Of a stretch of 30,555 bases of DNA, positions 18,764-29,057 are shown one piece after another. The DNA comes from Pinguiococcus pyrenoidosus. Lineage: Eukaryota > Sar > Pinguiophyceae > Pinguiochrysidales > Pinguiochrysidaceae. A program made the position numbers and the translations under genes. The stretch lies in NCBI GenBank assembly GCA_019677205.1, contig JAAMXY010000742.1:1-30555 (forward strand), given 5' to 3'. The notes under the pieces were generated by a model that did not search any database, was not told where the DNA came from, and saw only the letters and a list, made by a program, of their open reading frames with translations. Position 1 is the first letter of the stretch; the number at the start of each line of letters is the position of its first letter.

Positions 18764-20538
18764 TCAAGCCTTTTTCTTCTTCCTTCGGTTCCCTCTGGCG
18801 GGCTTCTTCGCCTTGCCATCGACAGTCTCCGAGGGAGCTCTCCACGTGAGCGGGTACCACGCCTCCATCAGATTGCTCAGAACGCCCTTGTCGTACATGT
18901 TCGTAGGCATCTCTCCGGGATCCCGTGGCGGTGGCCGCTGTTTCCTGGCCGCCGTCTCTGACGCTGCTTGCCCAGGTGGCAGATCCGCTTCACCTGCGGT
19001 TGGAGAAGGCGGCGCCTGGACCTGAACTGCAGCAGAACTTGCCTCGTCGGGTGTCGACTTCTGATCAGGTGGCGGAGACTGCTGAGGCGCCGGAGGACAG
19101 AGGCAGATCAGGGGCACCGCTCTCACTCCACGATTGCCCACCATCCGGTGCCTACCTCGCAATAAGCCTTGTACTGCGCCTGCAGCTTTTTGTGTATCCG
19201 CCGAATCTCGCTCCACTTGTACGTCTCGTTTGTGGTCTTGTTGATGGCATTCAGGTAGACGTGGTATCCTAATCGACCCAGATGCGCATGAGCTTCGGGA
19301 CGGCCCACGTCCTGCTGCAGGCACGCCAGTGGCAGCCAGTTGCTTACCCAAGAAGCCAGTCAAAACCGCCGCCATGACGACGCACAGAATCCCCAGTCCA
19401 AAGAGAATCCCATGTCGGAACACCAAGTACTTGGCCACGAGGTCCGGCGTCGCCTTGGAACACATGCAGAGCTCGCGCTTAGGACTGGCCCCAAGGTTGC
19501 AGCGCAGCAGCGCGTGCCGTGGGGCCTACCTTGAAGCTTTCTCCACTCCGGCCCGAATAGAAAGTGGCGTTGAACAGGTCGTTCTCGACGATGACCGACC
19601 AGAACATGAGGGATATGATCACACTCGCGTACCACAGCATGCCCACGTGGGTCGCGAGGAAGAGGAGGAAGTAGGGCAGATTCTCTTGCCCAACGCAGCC
19701 ATTCACCCAAGGGCAGTGGTGATCAAAACGTGGCACGCAATGGCCACAGAGTCGGCAATGCTTGCTCCTCGCCGGCTTCTTGACCTACACGACGCATGCA
19801 AATGTGTGACCGACGACAACGCGGTAGAGCGGCAAAGCGGTACAGCGGCGGAGCGAGGAAACACCGCTCGCCGAGCGCTTACTTCGCAGGTCTCGCAGGT
19901 CCGTCCAGCTTCGTAGAGAAGGCCGTCATTCTCATAGCACGCCTCGTACATTGCCACGTTGCTCTCGGTGACCTGGCAAACCAAAAGCGCGGCAAGGATC
20001 GCTTCGCTGGTAAGCGCGATGCCAGCTCTTCCTTCCCCACAGCATACGACGGCACGTACCACCCCCGGGCTTTTGGTTGACGCAAGCACAAACGATGCCA
20101 GACACACGGTGATCAGGAGGCCGCTGATGTACTTGTGCACGCTGCCCAGGTATCTACGGAAACGTTTCCCGCTTCTCAGTGTCGGCATTTTGGAGCGTTT
20201 GGGAGACCTCGACCACTGCACCTGTTTGGCAGGAGGGGATGTGCGTAGAGCACGAAGCTCGCGTAGCCGCCCAAGACAATGCACAGGTAGAAGAGCTGCA
20301 GCAGAGGATTCTTCTTGTTGAACACGTAGTCCCAAATGCCAAAGCCAAAGTCGAACACTCTGCGCGGCAGAACTCTTCGCAGCATCTTCTCCGTCTTCTC
20401 GGGCAAGCTGTAGAACAGATAGATGGCCAGGCGGCCCAGGAAGGTCTCTTCATCCGGTTCCACCAACAGAAACAGCGCCGCAACGCCCAACACGACCGCA
20501 TAGAAGGCTGCCAGGAGGACTGCGCGCGTCCAGTTCAT
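18764..20538 (-). CDS. DHHC palmitoyl (S-acyl) transferase, ZDHHC4/PAT17-like (7 exons)
   Basis: Transfers palmitate to protein cysteines at ER/Golgi membranes. Exons on the minus strand: 20538-20222, 20153-20060, 19972-19883, 19784-19530, 19453-19348, 19268-19156, 19081-18764; phases 2,0,0,0,1,0; 430 aa. The cysteine-rich domain is [15 protein letters not shown], then CRLCGHCV and [13 protein letters not shown]; the catalytic DHHC is at about 188-191. The TTxE motif is present ([10 protein letters not shown]). Hydrophobic segments lie at the N-terminus, around NPLLQLFYL, after the CRD and before the TTxE. The NPLLQLFYL block and the long luminal loop are like animal ZDHHC4 and plant PAT17. 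The C-terminal tail is Pro/Gln-rich and ends in a run of Arg and Lys, unlike usual lengths. The acceptor of exon 6 was set at 19268 because only that keeps GYHVYL in frame. Confidence 0.9.
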
Positions 20539-21128
20539 GGCTGCGGCGAAGCGCAGCGGCGCAGCTGGCCGACGAACGAGCTCCGCGATCGGGCTAACGA
20601 CTCGGTGGAGAGCTGTACCAAAGGGTGGGGAAGAGAAGCGCAGAAGATCCCTTCGGAAAGCGCGGGAAACTCGACGTCCTCCGCGTCATAGGATTGCTTC
20701 GCAGATTTCAGTGACTAGGGTATCAGGACGCGGATGAGCCAGCTGCTCACGTTCGATGAAAATGAGCCTTTGGGGCATTTCAGAAACCTCGAGAAACGGG
20801 ACAACCACAGAAGAAAAGGATTCCCAACGGAGGGGTGAAAGATCATAATTTCTTTGAGTATTTCCATAATTCAATGACTGTGAAAAAGTTCGTTTTTGAA
20901 TATTTCTATACAAGTATTGGTATGATAGAGTATAATAAATATTTCAACATATGCGATAAAATTGAAAATAGTTGAAATAGACATCAAATCCACTCATCTG
21001 CCGACATTTGTCCCAGCCTGGAAAGGTTTCACCCTTAGCAGGCGCCACCCACTCGTCTTGTGGCCTTGTGCTGCGCGCAGACCACTTGCGCTCCTCTGCC
21101 GGCGCGCAAAGTGCGGCACCGCTCCAGT
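20539..21128. promoter_or_regulatory. Divergent promoter, DHHC / SEC24
   Basis: 590 nt between opposing start codons. An AT-rich island at about 20845-20990 includes ATAATAAATATTT and GAAAATAGTTGAAAT; the flanks are GC-rich. No coding frame supported. Confidence 0.5.
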
Positions 21129-24100
21129 ATGTCGCAGCCGCCGTTTGGATATTCCTACGGGGCCTCGCAAGGGGCTCCACCGCCCGGAGGCGCCGTTCCA
21201 CCACCGTCAGGTATTCCCTCTGTTCTTTGCGGGGTTCGTTGCTGGGACACCACCGCAGCAGCAGGCCGCAGAACCCCCTTCGAAAGCGTGCAGATGTGCT
21301 GGCAGCTGGAGAGCCATGGAATCGTGGTGGAGCGTTGGAAAGGGAGGATTTGCGCTTCTTTTGCTTGTTGCGACTGCCCACCGAGTGAAAGAGGATCCGA
21401 GACGCTTTGGCTTCATCCGCAGATGTTTCCGTCGGGAGTCTGACGCTTCCTGAAACGTCGCAGGGGCTCAGTCTTTCTATGGTGCTGGGACTCCAGGAGC
21501 GGGAGCGGCGATGCCAGGACAACAGCAATTCCAGGGCGGTCCTCCGCAGGGCGGCCCGGCGTTTGGCTATGGGGCCCCGCCGGGAGCTTCTGCGATGCCT
21601 CCCGCTGGCGGGATGCCACCGGCCGGAGCGTTTCCCGCGGGTGGAGGACCTCCTGCGATGGGCGGGCAGGCATTTCCTGGGGCAGCACCGCCAGCGATGG
21701 GAGGACCGCCCCCGATGAACGGCCCGCCGTCGATGGGAGGACCACCTCCCGCGATGGGAGGCCCGCCAGCGATGGGAGGACCGCCGCCAGCGATGGGAGG
21801 ACCGCCGCCAGCGATGGGAGGACCGCCTCCCGCGATGGGAGGACCACCCCAAATGGGAGGACCACCCCAAATGGGAGGACCGCCGCCAGCGATGGGGGGA
21901 CCGCCGCCAGCGATGGGAGGACCGCCGCCAGCGATGGGAGGACCACCCACAATGGGAGGACCACCCGCAATGGGAGGACCACCCCAAATGGGAGGACCGC
22001 CGCCAGCGATGGGAGGACCACCCCAAATGGGAGGACCGCCAGCGATGGGAGGACCACCCACAATGGGAGGACCACCACCCACAATGGGAGGACCACCGCC
22101 GGCAATGGGAGTGGCCCCTCGGACTGGTGCAGAAGGTGGTCCACCTCGAATGGGTGGTGGTCCCTCGATGCCTGGCGCTGGCGACGGGAATGCAGGCCCA
22201 AGCAACTTCTACTCCATTGCGGCCGGCTCTGCAGGGAGCTACTCGCAGAATCGTGCGGCTCCGAGCGTCACACAGCTCGAGAATGCCATGTCGGGCGTGT
22301 CGATGACGGGACCTCCCCCGATGGGAGTTCCTGGCGCTGGTCCGGGCGTCCATGGGATGGCGCCCGCGATGTCGCCGGGAGCCGCAGGTCAAACGGGGCT
22401 GGGGGGCGCCCCTGGACCACAGCCCACGGAGCTGCCCCGACTCGAAGACATGGATTTGAGTGTGGCGGCTGACTCCCTCTTCTTGCGGACCTCGGTAACC
22501 AAGGTCCCCCAGCAGCAGTCCGACGGCTCCAAGGTTCCCATCGGTTGCGTTCTTACGCCGATGGCCGGAGACGACACCGGGAACGAGGTGCCGCTCGTGA
22601 ACTTCGGGACCGCGGGAATCGTGCGATGTAAGCGCTGCCGGGCGTACATCAACCCGTATGTCGTCTGGGTGGACAACGGACGCCGGTGGCGGTGCAACCT
22701 GTGCGGCCTGCTGAACGAGGTGCCGCAAGCGTATTTCAGTCACATCGACGCCAACGGCAAGCGCAAAGATCGCGAGGAGCGCCCAGAGCTCATGAACTCC
22801 ACCGTGGAAATCGTCGCGCCTGGCGAGTACATGGTCCGGGCGCCTCAGCCGCCCGTGTTCTTCTTCGTGATTGATGTCTCGCAGAACGCGCTGAGCGGCG
22901 GCTATGTGAAAGCGGCCACAGATGCCATCTTGCAGTCGCTCGACTCGCTTCCCGAGGCTTCTCGGGCGCAGATAGGATTCATCACCTTCGACACGAGCGT
23001 GCACTTCTACAACCTGAACTCGGATCTGTCGGCTCCTCAGATGCTGTGCGTGTCGGACTTGGAGAATCTCTTCCTGCCGGTTCCGGAGGACTTGCTCGTC
23101 GACCTGAACGACTCGCGCTCGGTCGTGGAGAGCCTGCTGCAGGAGCTCCCGCACATGTTCGGCCCAGACCGCGCGGCGCAGGCACCGATCGACTGTGCGC
23201 TGGGCGCCGCCCTTCTCGGCGCGGAGCGCGTGATGGGCCACATCGGAGGCAAGCTCTGCGTGTTCGCGTCGACGCTTCCCAGCCTTGGGGACGGAAAGCT
23301 TGCCTACCGAGAGAGTGCAGCGATCTACGGGACCGAGCAGGAGGTGACCCTGCTCCGTGGGGAGGACAAGTGGATCAAGGACCGCGCTCTAGAGCTGAGT
23401 CGCATGCAGATCTGCGTGGAGCTTTTCCTCGTGTCGAGCGGCTACAGTGACGCAGCCAACCTCAGCCAGCTGGCGATTGGCACCGCCGGGCACGTGTTCT
23501 ACTACCCGCAGTTTCACGGGGAGCGCGATGCGGAGAAGCTGACCTACGAGCTGTCTCGCGTGCTCACGCGCCCGCTCGCTCTGGAAGCGGTGATGCGCAT
23601 CCGGTGCACCCGCGGCATGCGCATCTCCTCCTTCCACGGCAATCATCACATGCGCGCGAACGACCTCATGGCGCTGCCCAACTGCGGTCCCGACAACTGC
23701 TACGCCGTCAACCTCACGTACGAGGAGCCGGTGCTCGCCGGTGGGTGCGTCTGTATCCAGGCGGCGCTGCTGTACACGACGACGGCGGGCGAGCGGCGAA
23801 TCCGCGTGATGAACACGGCGCTGCCGATCTGCCAGGCGCTCTCCGAGGCCGTTGACACGGTCAACGTGGACGTGGCCATCAACGTGCTGGCCAAGCAGGC
23901 AGTGACCGTTGCTCTCCGCGCCGGTCTGGACACGGCGCGTCAGCGGCTACACCACGCTTGCCTGGAGGTTTTGCGAGGCGTCCATGCGCGAACGAACGCT
24001 CGCGCGCCCTCGGCGCCGATGTCCTATGGGGCGCCGGCCTCAGCTCCGGCGCCGGCGGCGCAGCCGAAGATCCCGGACTCGCTCCAGCTGCTGCCCCTGT

Positions 24101-24987
24101 ACACAATGGCGCTGCAGAAGGGCATTGCCTTCCGCGGCGGCAACGCCATCGCCGCCGACGAGAGGGTCTTCAACCTGAATCTCATGGCGAACATGAAGGT
24201 CGACGTGAGTCGACGGTACGCCTACCCGCGGATGTTCAGCATCCACGACATGCCAGCGGAAGCGGGCCTGCCCATCAGCGACCCTTCCGCGGCACAGGAC
24301 CCCAACATGACCGCCGGAATCAACAAGATTCGTCTGCCAAGCCTGGTGAACTTGTCTCGAGAGCGGCTGCAGACTCAGGGCATCTATCTGCTGGAGAATA
24401 GCGTAGAAATGTACCTCTGGGTCGGCTCGCAGGTAGACGCGGGCATCCTCCAAGCTCTGTTCGGAGTCACGTCCCTCCAGGGCGCTGCGCCGGGGTCCAT
24501 TCAGCTCCAGCGAAGCGGCAATGACATCGCATCTCGATTGGATGCCATTCGCACCGCGCTCTGCGAGGAGAGCAACATCTTCATGCAGATCTGGACCTGC
24601 ACGGAGGGAGATCCTGCGATGGAGCAGCGGATGTCGATTTTCCTGGTAGAAGACAAGAGCAACTTCAGGTACGTCAGATCGGACGTGGTGAAAAGGCAGC
24701 GCCCTCCAGCGGCTCTGGACCTCACAGACCCTGCTTTTCTATCGCCCTCTGTAGCCAAGGCAACTTTTCGTATCAGGAATACATGCAGCACGTGATGACA
24801 AGGTGAGAGCCTGCGGAGAAGGTTTCCTTGGGCTTCTGGTGTTCTGTGTGTTGTTGTGTGTTGTTGTGTGTTTTCTTGTTGTGTGTTGTGTGTTGTGTTG
24901 CGTTTTGTTGTATGTTTGTGTTTCCTTCCTTGTCATCTTGCTTCGCTGACTCGCCTCTTCTTTTGCTGCTGCAGCGTTGCGCGATAG
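21129..24987 (+). CDS. SEC24: SEC24-type COPII coat subunit (4 exons)
   Basis: Cargo-adaptor subunit of the COPII coat, which works with SEC23 at ER exit sites. Exons: 21129-21210, 21464-24668, 24755-24802, 24975-24987; 1115 aa. The first exon gives MSQPPFGYSYG and phase 1 joins AQSFYGAG. A long Gly/Pro/Met-rich repetitive N-terminus covers residues 30-290. Then comes the zinc finger CKRC...CNLC (about 416-438). The trunk starts with PVFFFVIDVS, IGFITFD and MLCVSDLENLFLPVPEDLLVDL. The helical and beta-sandwich parts follow (RCTRGMRISSFHGN). The gelsolin-like end contains YLLENSVEMYLWVGSQV. The last two tiny exons give QGNFSYQEYMQHVMT and SVAR before the stop; the tail after exon 2 is inferred from splice signals and phase and is the least certain part. 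Confidence 0.93.
21655..22105 (+). repeat. Minisatellite encoding MGGPP(P)x repeats in SEC24
   Basis: About twenty units of 18 or 21 nt based on ATGGGAGGACC plus GCC/CCAGCG-type tails, each encoding MGGPPA, MGGPPPA, MGGPPQ or MGGPPT. The length mix is in multiples of three, so the frame is kept. On the opposite strand the same bias leaves several frames open. Confidence 0.92.
24836..24925 (+). repeat. TGTGTTGT-rich repeat in SEC24 intron 3
   Basis: Imperfect TGTGTTGTTG repeats fill the intron between exon 3 (ends 24802) and the CTGCTGCAG acceptor before exon 4. Confidence 0.75.
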
Positions 24988-25236
24988 AATGAAGTCTGCT
25001 TCGCGTCAGAGGACTCCTCGTCGGGGCTCTCCGCGTCGGAGAGGTGATGCGCACACCAGGCGTGAAACACGATTTCCTGTAGCTCGGCATGAGTAGCAAA
25101 TGGGGGGGATCAAGAGAGCAACAACCTACACCGCACATTCAGCAGAGGTTCCTGCAGCAGGAGGGCCAGACCTGATGCAGTTAATGACATTATGGGTTAC
25201 AGCGATGGCGACGGGCGCCTTGACTTGTTTGTTTTT

Positions 25237-26895
25237 TTACACGCGCTCCCACGTGACACCATCTCCACTTAAATTGACGGCGACGCCGATAGCTCCCTTC
25301 TTGGGCTTCCCGTTCCCTCCCTCCTCCCTGTCAGGGCTCGCATAGCCCACGTAGTACATGCGCAAGCTCTCGTCGCCCATCCGAACAATCCGAGGGGACG
25401 ACACCCCTCCCGCATCCCAGGCCTCCGAATCCGCCGAAGGCTCAAAAACCGGCTTGTCTCCGCTGGGCGTCCATGCGATGCCATCTTCCGAGGTTGCGTA
25501 TCCAATGCTGTGGACGCCATCCTTGCTGACGCCTTCGTACCACATCCGGTACCCTCCAGATATGCCTGGCGAAGACGAAGAGGTGAATGCCTTCTGCTGT
25601 GATGGAATCCAGCGGCCTGCGGTGGCACACGAAAGACAAGGTTTCCCCCGTACCGCGTATGATGTGCCTGCGGCTCACGCCGCCTTCATCAAAGGCGCCC
25701 GGAGCTCCCGTGCCGGAGAAGATCTTCCCTTTCTTAGTCCACTTCACGCCGTCCGTTCCGACTGCCATCCCGATGCAATGCTTCTTTTCGATTGCGTCGA
25801 AGCTGCAGTAGTACATGCTGAACTCCTTGTCGCTGGTCACGCACGGGAGAACCTGCGGCCAGCCTACGTAGAGGGAGTCCCAGTCCCCCTCCTCGCCCAC
25901 GGGAAGCGCTTCGCCGTTCGGGCCATCCCCCTCGATCCTGCTCCAGTTGATCCCGTCCTGGGACACGGCTACCCCGATTTTCATTTTCGCGCCCTTCAAG
26001 CCGGGCCGCGTCTCTAGCCAGTCGCCGCCGTATGTGTACATGAAGTACGCCGTGCTGCCGCCCTTGTCGGTCCAGTCCACCAGCGCTGCGGGAAGGGGGG
26101 AGCGGCGTCACCAGCGGGCACTACCAACGGATCCCCTGACATGGCTTGTGTGGCTTACACGAGTCCTCATTTGCGACCATGGTCACGTCCCCCAAGCCGA
26201 GGTGAGCGGTGTCGAACGACCACCACTCTTCCTCGTTCCGGTCCAGGACAACGCCGTCCTGTGCCGGGATCCATCAGCCGGGTGAGGAGGACCACGGGTT
26301 TCCAGAGAGGCCGCTTACATTGTCGGTCACTCGATTCCAGTGAATGCCGTCGTCGCTCTCGGCTCGGAGAATCCGTCCTGAGCAAGCAGCATCGCAAACC
26401 AAGAGACTTGAGCATCGCTCCAGCCGGCGCTGCAAATCGCAGGGGATCTCCAACGGGTCGAGCGTGTCCAACCTGTGCTGAGGGGCATCAAGTCGTCTTC
26501 GATATCATCGCCTCGTCCCTGGTACCACATGACCCAACGCTCGCCGGTGGGTCGGTCCCTGCAGGTGCCACGGAGATTACACAGCCGCTGGGGCGGAAAG
26601 CCACACCTCGCTGAGCGAAGGCCCTCCTACCCGCGTTTGTAGCGATGGACGACGGGCATGCCGACGGCCTTGGAATCGAGCGTATCTTCCCCCGGAGCAA
26701 ACACGAAGCCCTTGCCAGCGATGGCACTCATGCTCATGCGGGAGGCCTGCAGCGGAAAGAGCGCCTGAGCGGCTGGTCGGAAGATCCACAGTTGAAGAAT
26801 GCAAAGGACGTCACCTGTCTGGCGAAGCCACATGCCGAAGGAAGGCCTCCGGCGAGCAGCACCGCCGCCAGGCGCAACATGCGGACCATGGCCAT
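25237..26895 (-). CDS. Signal-peptide five-bladed beta-propeller protein (glycosyl hydrolase 43/32-like fold, 7 exons)
   Basis: Exons on the minus strand: 26895-26815, 26764-26631, 26558-26473, 26377-26319, 26258-26159, 26085-25654, 25565-25237; 406 aa, phases consistent throughout. Five copies of a DG[I/V]xW motif are spread over the protein (SDDGIHWNR, SQDGINWSR, GTDGVKWTK, SEDGIAWTP, SGDGVTWER), as expected for one per blade. Other marks: VMWYQGR, AHLGLGDVTM, YFMYTYGGDW and RMWYEGV. Plants and algae have homologues annotated as arabinanase/levansucrase/invertase-like. No substrate can be assigned and I cannot verify the catalytic acids. The N-terminus (MAMVRMLRLAAVLLAGGLPS) is a signal peptide followed by ACGFAR. 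Start may be ATG 26895 or 26889. An alternative acceptor at 26746 would drop six residues of exon 2. Confidence 0.8.
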
Positions 26896-27360
26896 GCAGA
26901 CCACAGGGGCGGAAGCGTCAAGGCCAGGCTCTGTCCCAACCCGCGTGGCGCCAGCCAGCCTTCCAGTTGAACTGGAAGATTTGTCAGGTACTGCAACGTA
27001 CCCCCCTTCCCTCGGGTCAGCTGACGTTGACATCAGCTGACGTTGACATTAGCTGACGCTGACATCAGCTGACGCTGACATCAGCTGACGTTCACATCAG
27101 CTGACGCTGATATCAGCTGACGTTCACATCAGCTGACGCTCACATCAGCTGACGCTGACATCAGCTGACGGATCGCACGCAAGACGCGACAGACATCAGC
27201 TGATTCCACGGTGCACGTGGGCCCGCAGGTTACGCGCGAGCTGCTTGGACTTGTTCACCTGGAAGAGACCCACCTCCATTGGTGGAAAAATGCCGTCTTT
27301 CGCGCCAATTTTTCATGGGAAGAAGAGCGCGAAGAGGGCGGAATCGTGGCGCTTGGATTG
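26896..27360. promoter_or_regulatory. Divergent promoter with 16-bp array, beta-propeller / GNB1L-like gene
   Basis: 465 nt between opposing start codons, dominated by the tandem array at 27017-27170. Unlike the other three long divergent promoters it has no AT-rich island. The open frame from GTG 27211 into the WD40 gene is probably 5' UTR. Confidence 0.5.
27017..27203. repeat. 16-bp tandem array TCAGCTGACG(C/T)T(G/C)ACA
   Basis: Nine complete 16-bp units run without spacers from 27017 to 27160, then a tenth 10-bp unit to 27170, and a solitary TCAGCTGA at 27196-27203. The core TCAGCTGACG is constant except one C to T change in unit 3. Variation is confined to positions 11, 13 and 15 of the unit. 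Each unit carries a TCAGCTGA palindrome (E-box CAGCTG) overlapping TGACG (a bZIP/CRE-type half-site). Confidence 0.95.
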
Positions 27361-28855
27361 ATGCTGTCGCCTGAGACCCTGGGCCTGGTGGCCCAAGAGC
27401 CCCTGGGCGCTGCTCCAGTGGGCAGGCACGCCCCGCTCTTCACTCTGCGTGGCCACAGCGCGGCTGTACAGTGCGTGGCGTTGCACAGAAGCAGAGATCT
27501 GGCGCTCTCCGGCGACGCAGAGGGCTCTCTACGGCTGTGGCAGCTACGGCAGCGCCGAGAGGTGACTCCTTTCCCGTGAGGCACTCGTCGGGATGGAAAG
27601 ACAGCTGCTGAGATCTTGATTTCCTCCTCAGCTGGCCTGCCTCGTTGCTCACGGAGGAGAGGCCCTGTTGCAAGCACGCTTCCTGCGCGCCCCGGACGGC
27701 GCCGAAGGCGTGCTGTCGCAGGGAAGGGACGGCAAAGTGAAGATCTGGCTGCTGGAGACCCTTCTGGATGGGGCTGCAGCCGCGGCGGCGGCACCGCTGC
27801 GGGAGCTGGACACGGGGGCCCAGCACTTCTGCAAAGCGCTGTGCGCGGACTGGCAGGAGGACACAATCGAGCGCGAAGCCGACGGCAACGACTGCCATCC
27901 GGGAAGGAATCCCTTTCTCGTCGTGACGCCCAGCTTCGAGCTGAGCACCGCGCTACTGTGGGACCTACGCGCGCCGCGGCCTGTCCAGCGATACGTCCCT
28001 CCAGTGACTGGCGGCGCGACCGTGGACCTGCAAGACTTCTCGTCGGGCACGGCCGGAAGGGAAGCGCTGGACGGCGAAGTCGGCGAGAAGTCTCCAGCAG
28101 AGGTATCCGTCGACTCGAATAAGACGGGGGGGATGCTCATGGCCATGGCCTTCGCGAACCACCGCTTCGATGGCGACGCGATGCTGCTCACCGGCCACGA
28201 AGATGGCATCCTGCGCTGGTTCGACATGCGCACGGCGCGATGCTGCATGGCGGTCACCACTGCGGAGAAGCAGCCACGAGGCAATGCATCGGCCGGCAGC
28301 ATGGCCCGCGCAGAGGCGCACACCGACGAAGCTGTTGACGAGCTGCCGATGGGGAAGCAGCCGATCCTAGCGGTCGCCGCCGATGAGAGAGGAGGGCAGT
28401 GCGCGGTTGGGACCGCCGGAGCGGATGTGCTCATCATGAGGACGGACCTGAAAAAGTTCCGTGCAAAGGAGCGGAGGAGAATCCGGATGGGCAAGGGTAG
28501 GCCAAAGGACCCCTGGAAGTGAAGCCTTGGGCGGAACACTAACCTTGTGTGGACGGCATGTGGACGAGCAGCGGGATGCGGCTGCGCGGTGCTTTGTGAT
28601 GATCGAGTGCTCGCCTTGGGGGGATGGGACGCGCGAGTGCGACTCTTTCGCTGGCAGGATGTTTCCGAGATCTGCGTCCTCGACGGCCACTCGGATTCCA
28701 TCTACGGAGCCAGTGTCCGGTGCCAGTACCGTTTGAGGCCATCCTTTACTGCTGACGAGGAGCACTCCGTCCTGCCCAGCGACTTCATTTGTGCGTCTGC
28801 CTCCAAGGACGGGAGAATCGTGATCTGGGATGCCAGCCTCGGCAGAGTCCCGTGA
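27361..28855 (+). CDS. GNB1L: GNB1L/ASA1-like WD40 repeat protein (3 exons)
   Basis: WD40 propeller related to GNB1L and yeast Asa1, which support PIKK kinase (TTT/ASTRA) maturation. Exons: 27361-27561, 27632-28496, 28572-28855; phases 0 and 1; 449 aa. Start at ATG 27361 because the longer frame begins with GTG. Marks: PLFTLRGHSAAVQCVALH, LSGDAEGSLRLWQL, LSQGRDGKVKIWLLE, LLTGHEDGILRWFDMRT, LALGGWDARVRLFRW with LDGHSDSIYG, and ASASKDGRIVIWD at the end. The order (LSQGRD, then GHEDG, then GGWD) matches GNB1L. Two inserts are long: an acidic one around residues 160-195 and an Ala/Glu-rich one after DMRTARCC. A basic stretch (KKFRAKERRRIRMGK) precedes the last intron. It sits beside the repeat array in a divergent promoter. 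Confidence 0.82.
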
Positions 28856-29057
28856 GGTACGGCGGCATCTTCCCCAGCAAGGCAATCTGAAATCGCTATT
28901 CGTAGTAGGCTGCCCCGTGCTCACTATCTCTGACCTTCGTCCCTTCCCGACTTTGAAGCTCAGGCTACCATGTCTCAGCGGGCTACTATCGCTAATGAAC
29001 TATCTCCCCAAAGCATGTCGCAAAGCCAGTCGGGCAAAATCCAGCCGAAAATGCAGC

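Noticed and set aside
19268-19311. Use of the CTGCAGCAG acceptor at 19312 for DHHC exon 6
   Set aside because: It would shift the frame and lose GYHVYL and the TTxE motif; the TCGATTAG acceptor before 19268 keeps both.
21413-22205. Two further minus-strand frames with PPIAGG and VVLPL repeats
   Set aside because: Same cause: antisense of the MGGPP repeat. No start context or family similarity.
20944-23241. Minus-strand frame of 765 codons rich in Ser, His, Arg and Trp
   Set aside because: It lies opposite SEC24; the repetitive GGACC/GGTCC-type minisatellite keeps several antisense frames open. SEC24 domains on the plus strand explain the region.
26159-26258. Suspected one-base frameshift in exon 5 of the beta-propeller gene
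   Set aside because: On recheck the exon is 100 nt and its phases agree with both neighbours; WWSFDTAHLGLGDV reads in frame. The suspicion came from a misread base.
27017-27170. CRISPR-like array
   Set aside because: Units are adjacent, 16 bp and without unique spacers, in a eukaryotic promoter; it is a tandem repeat.
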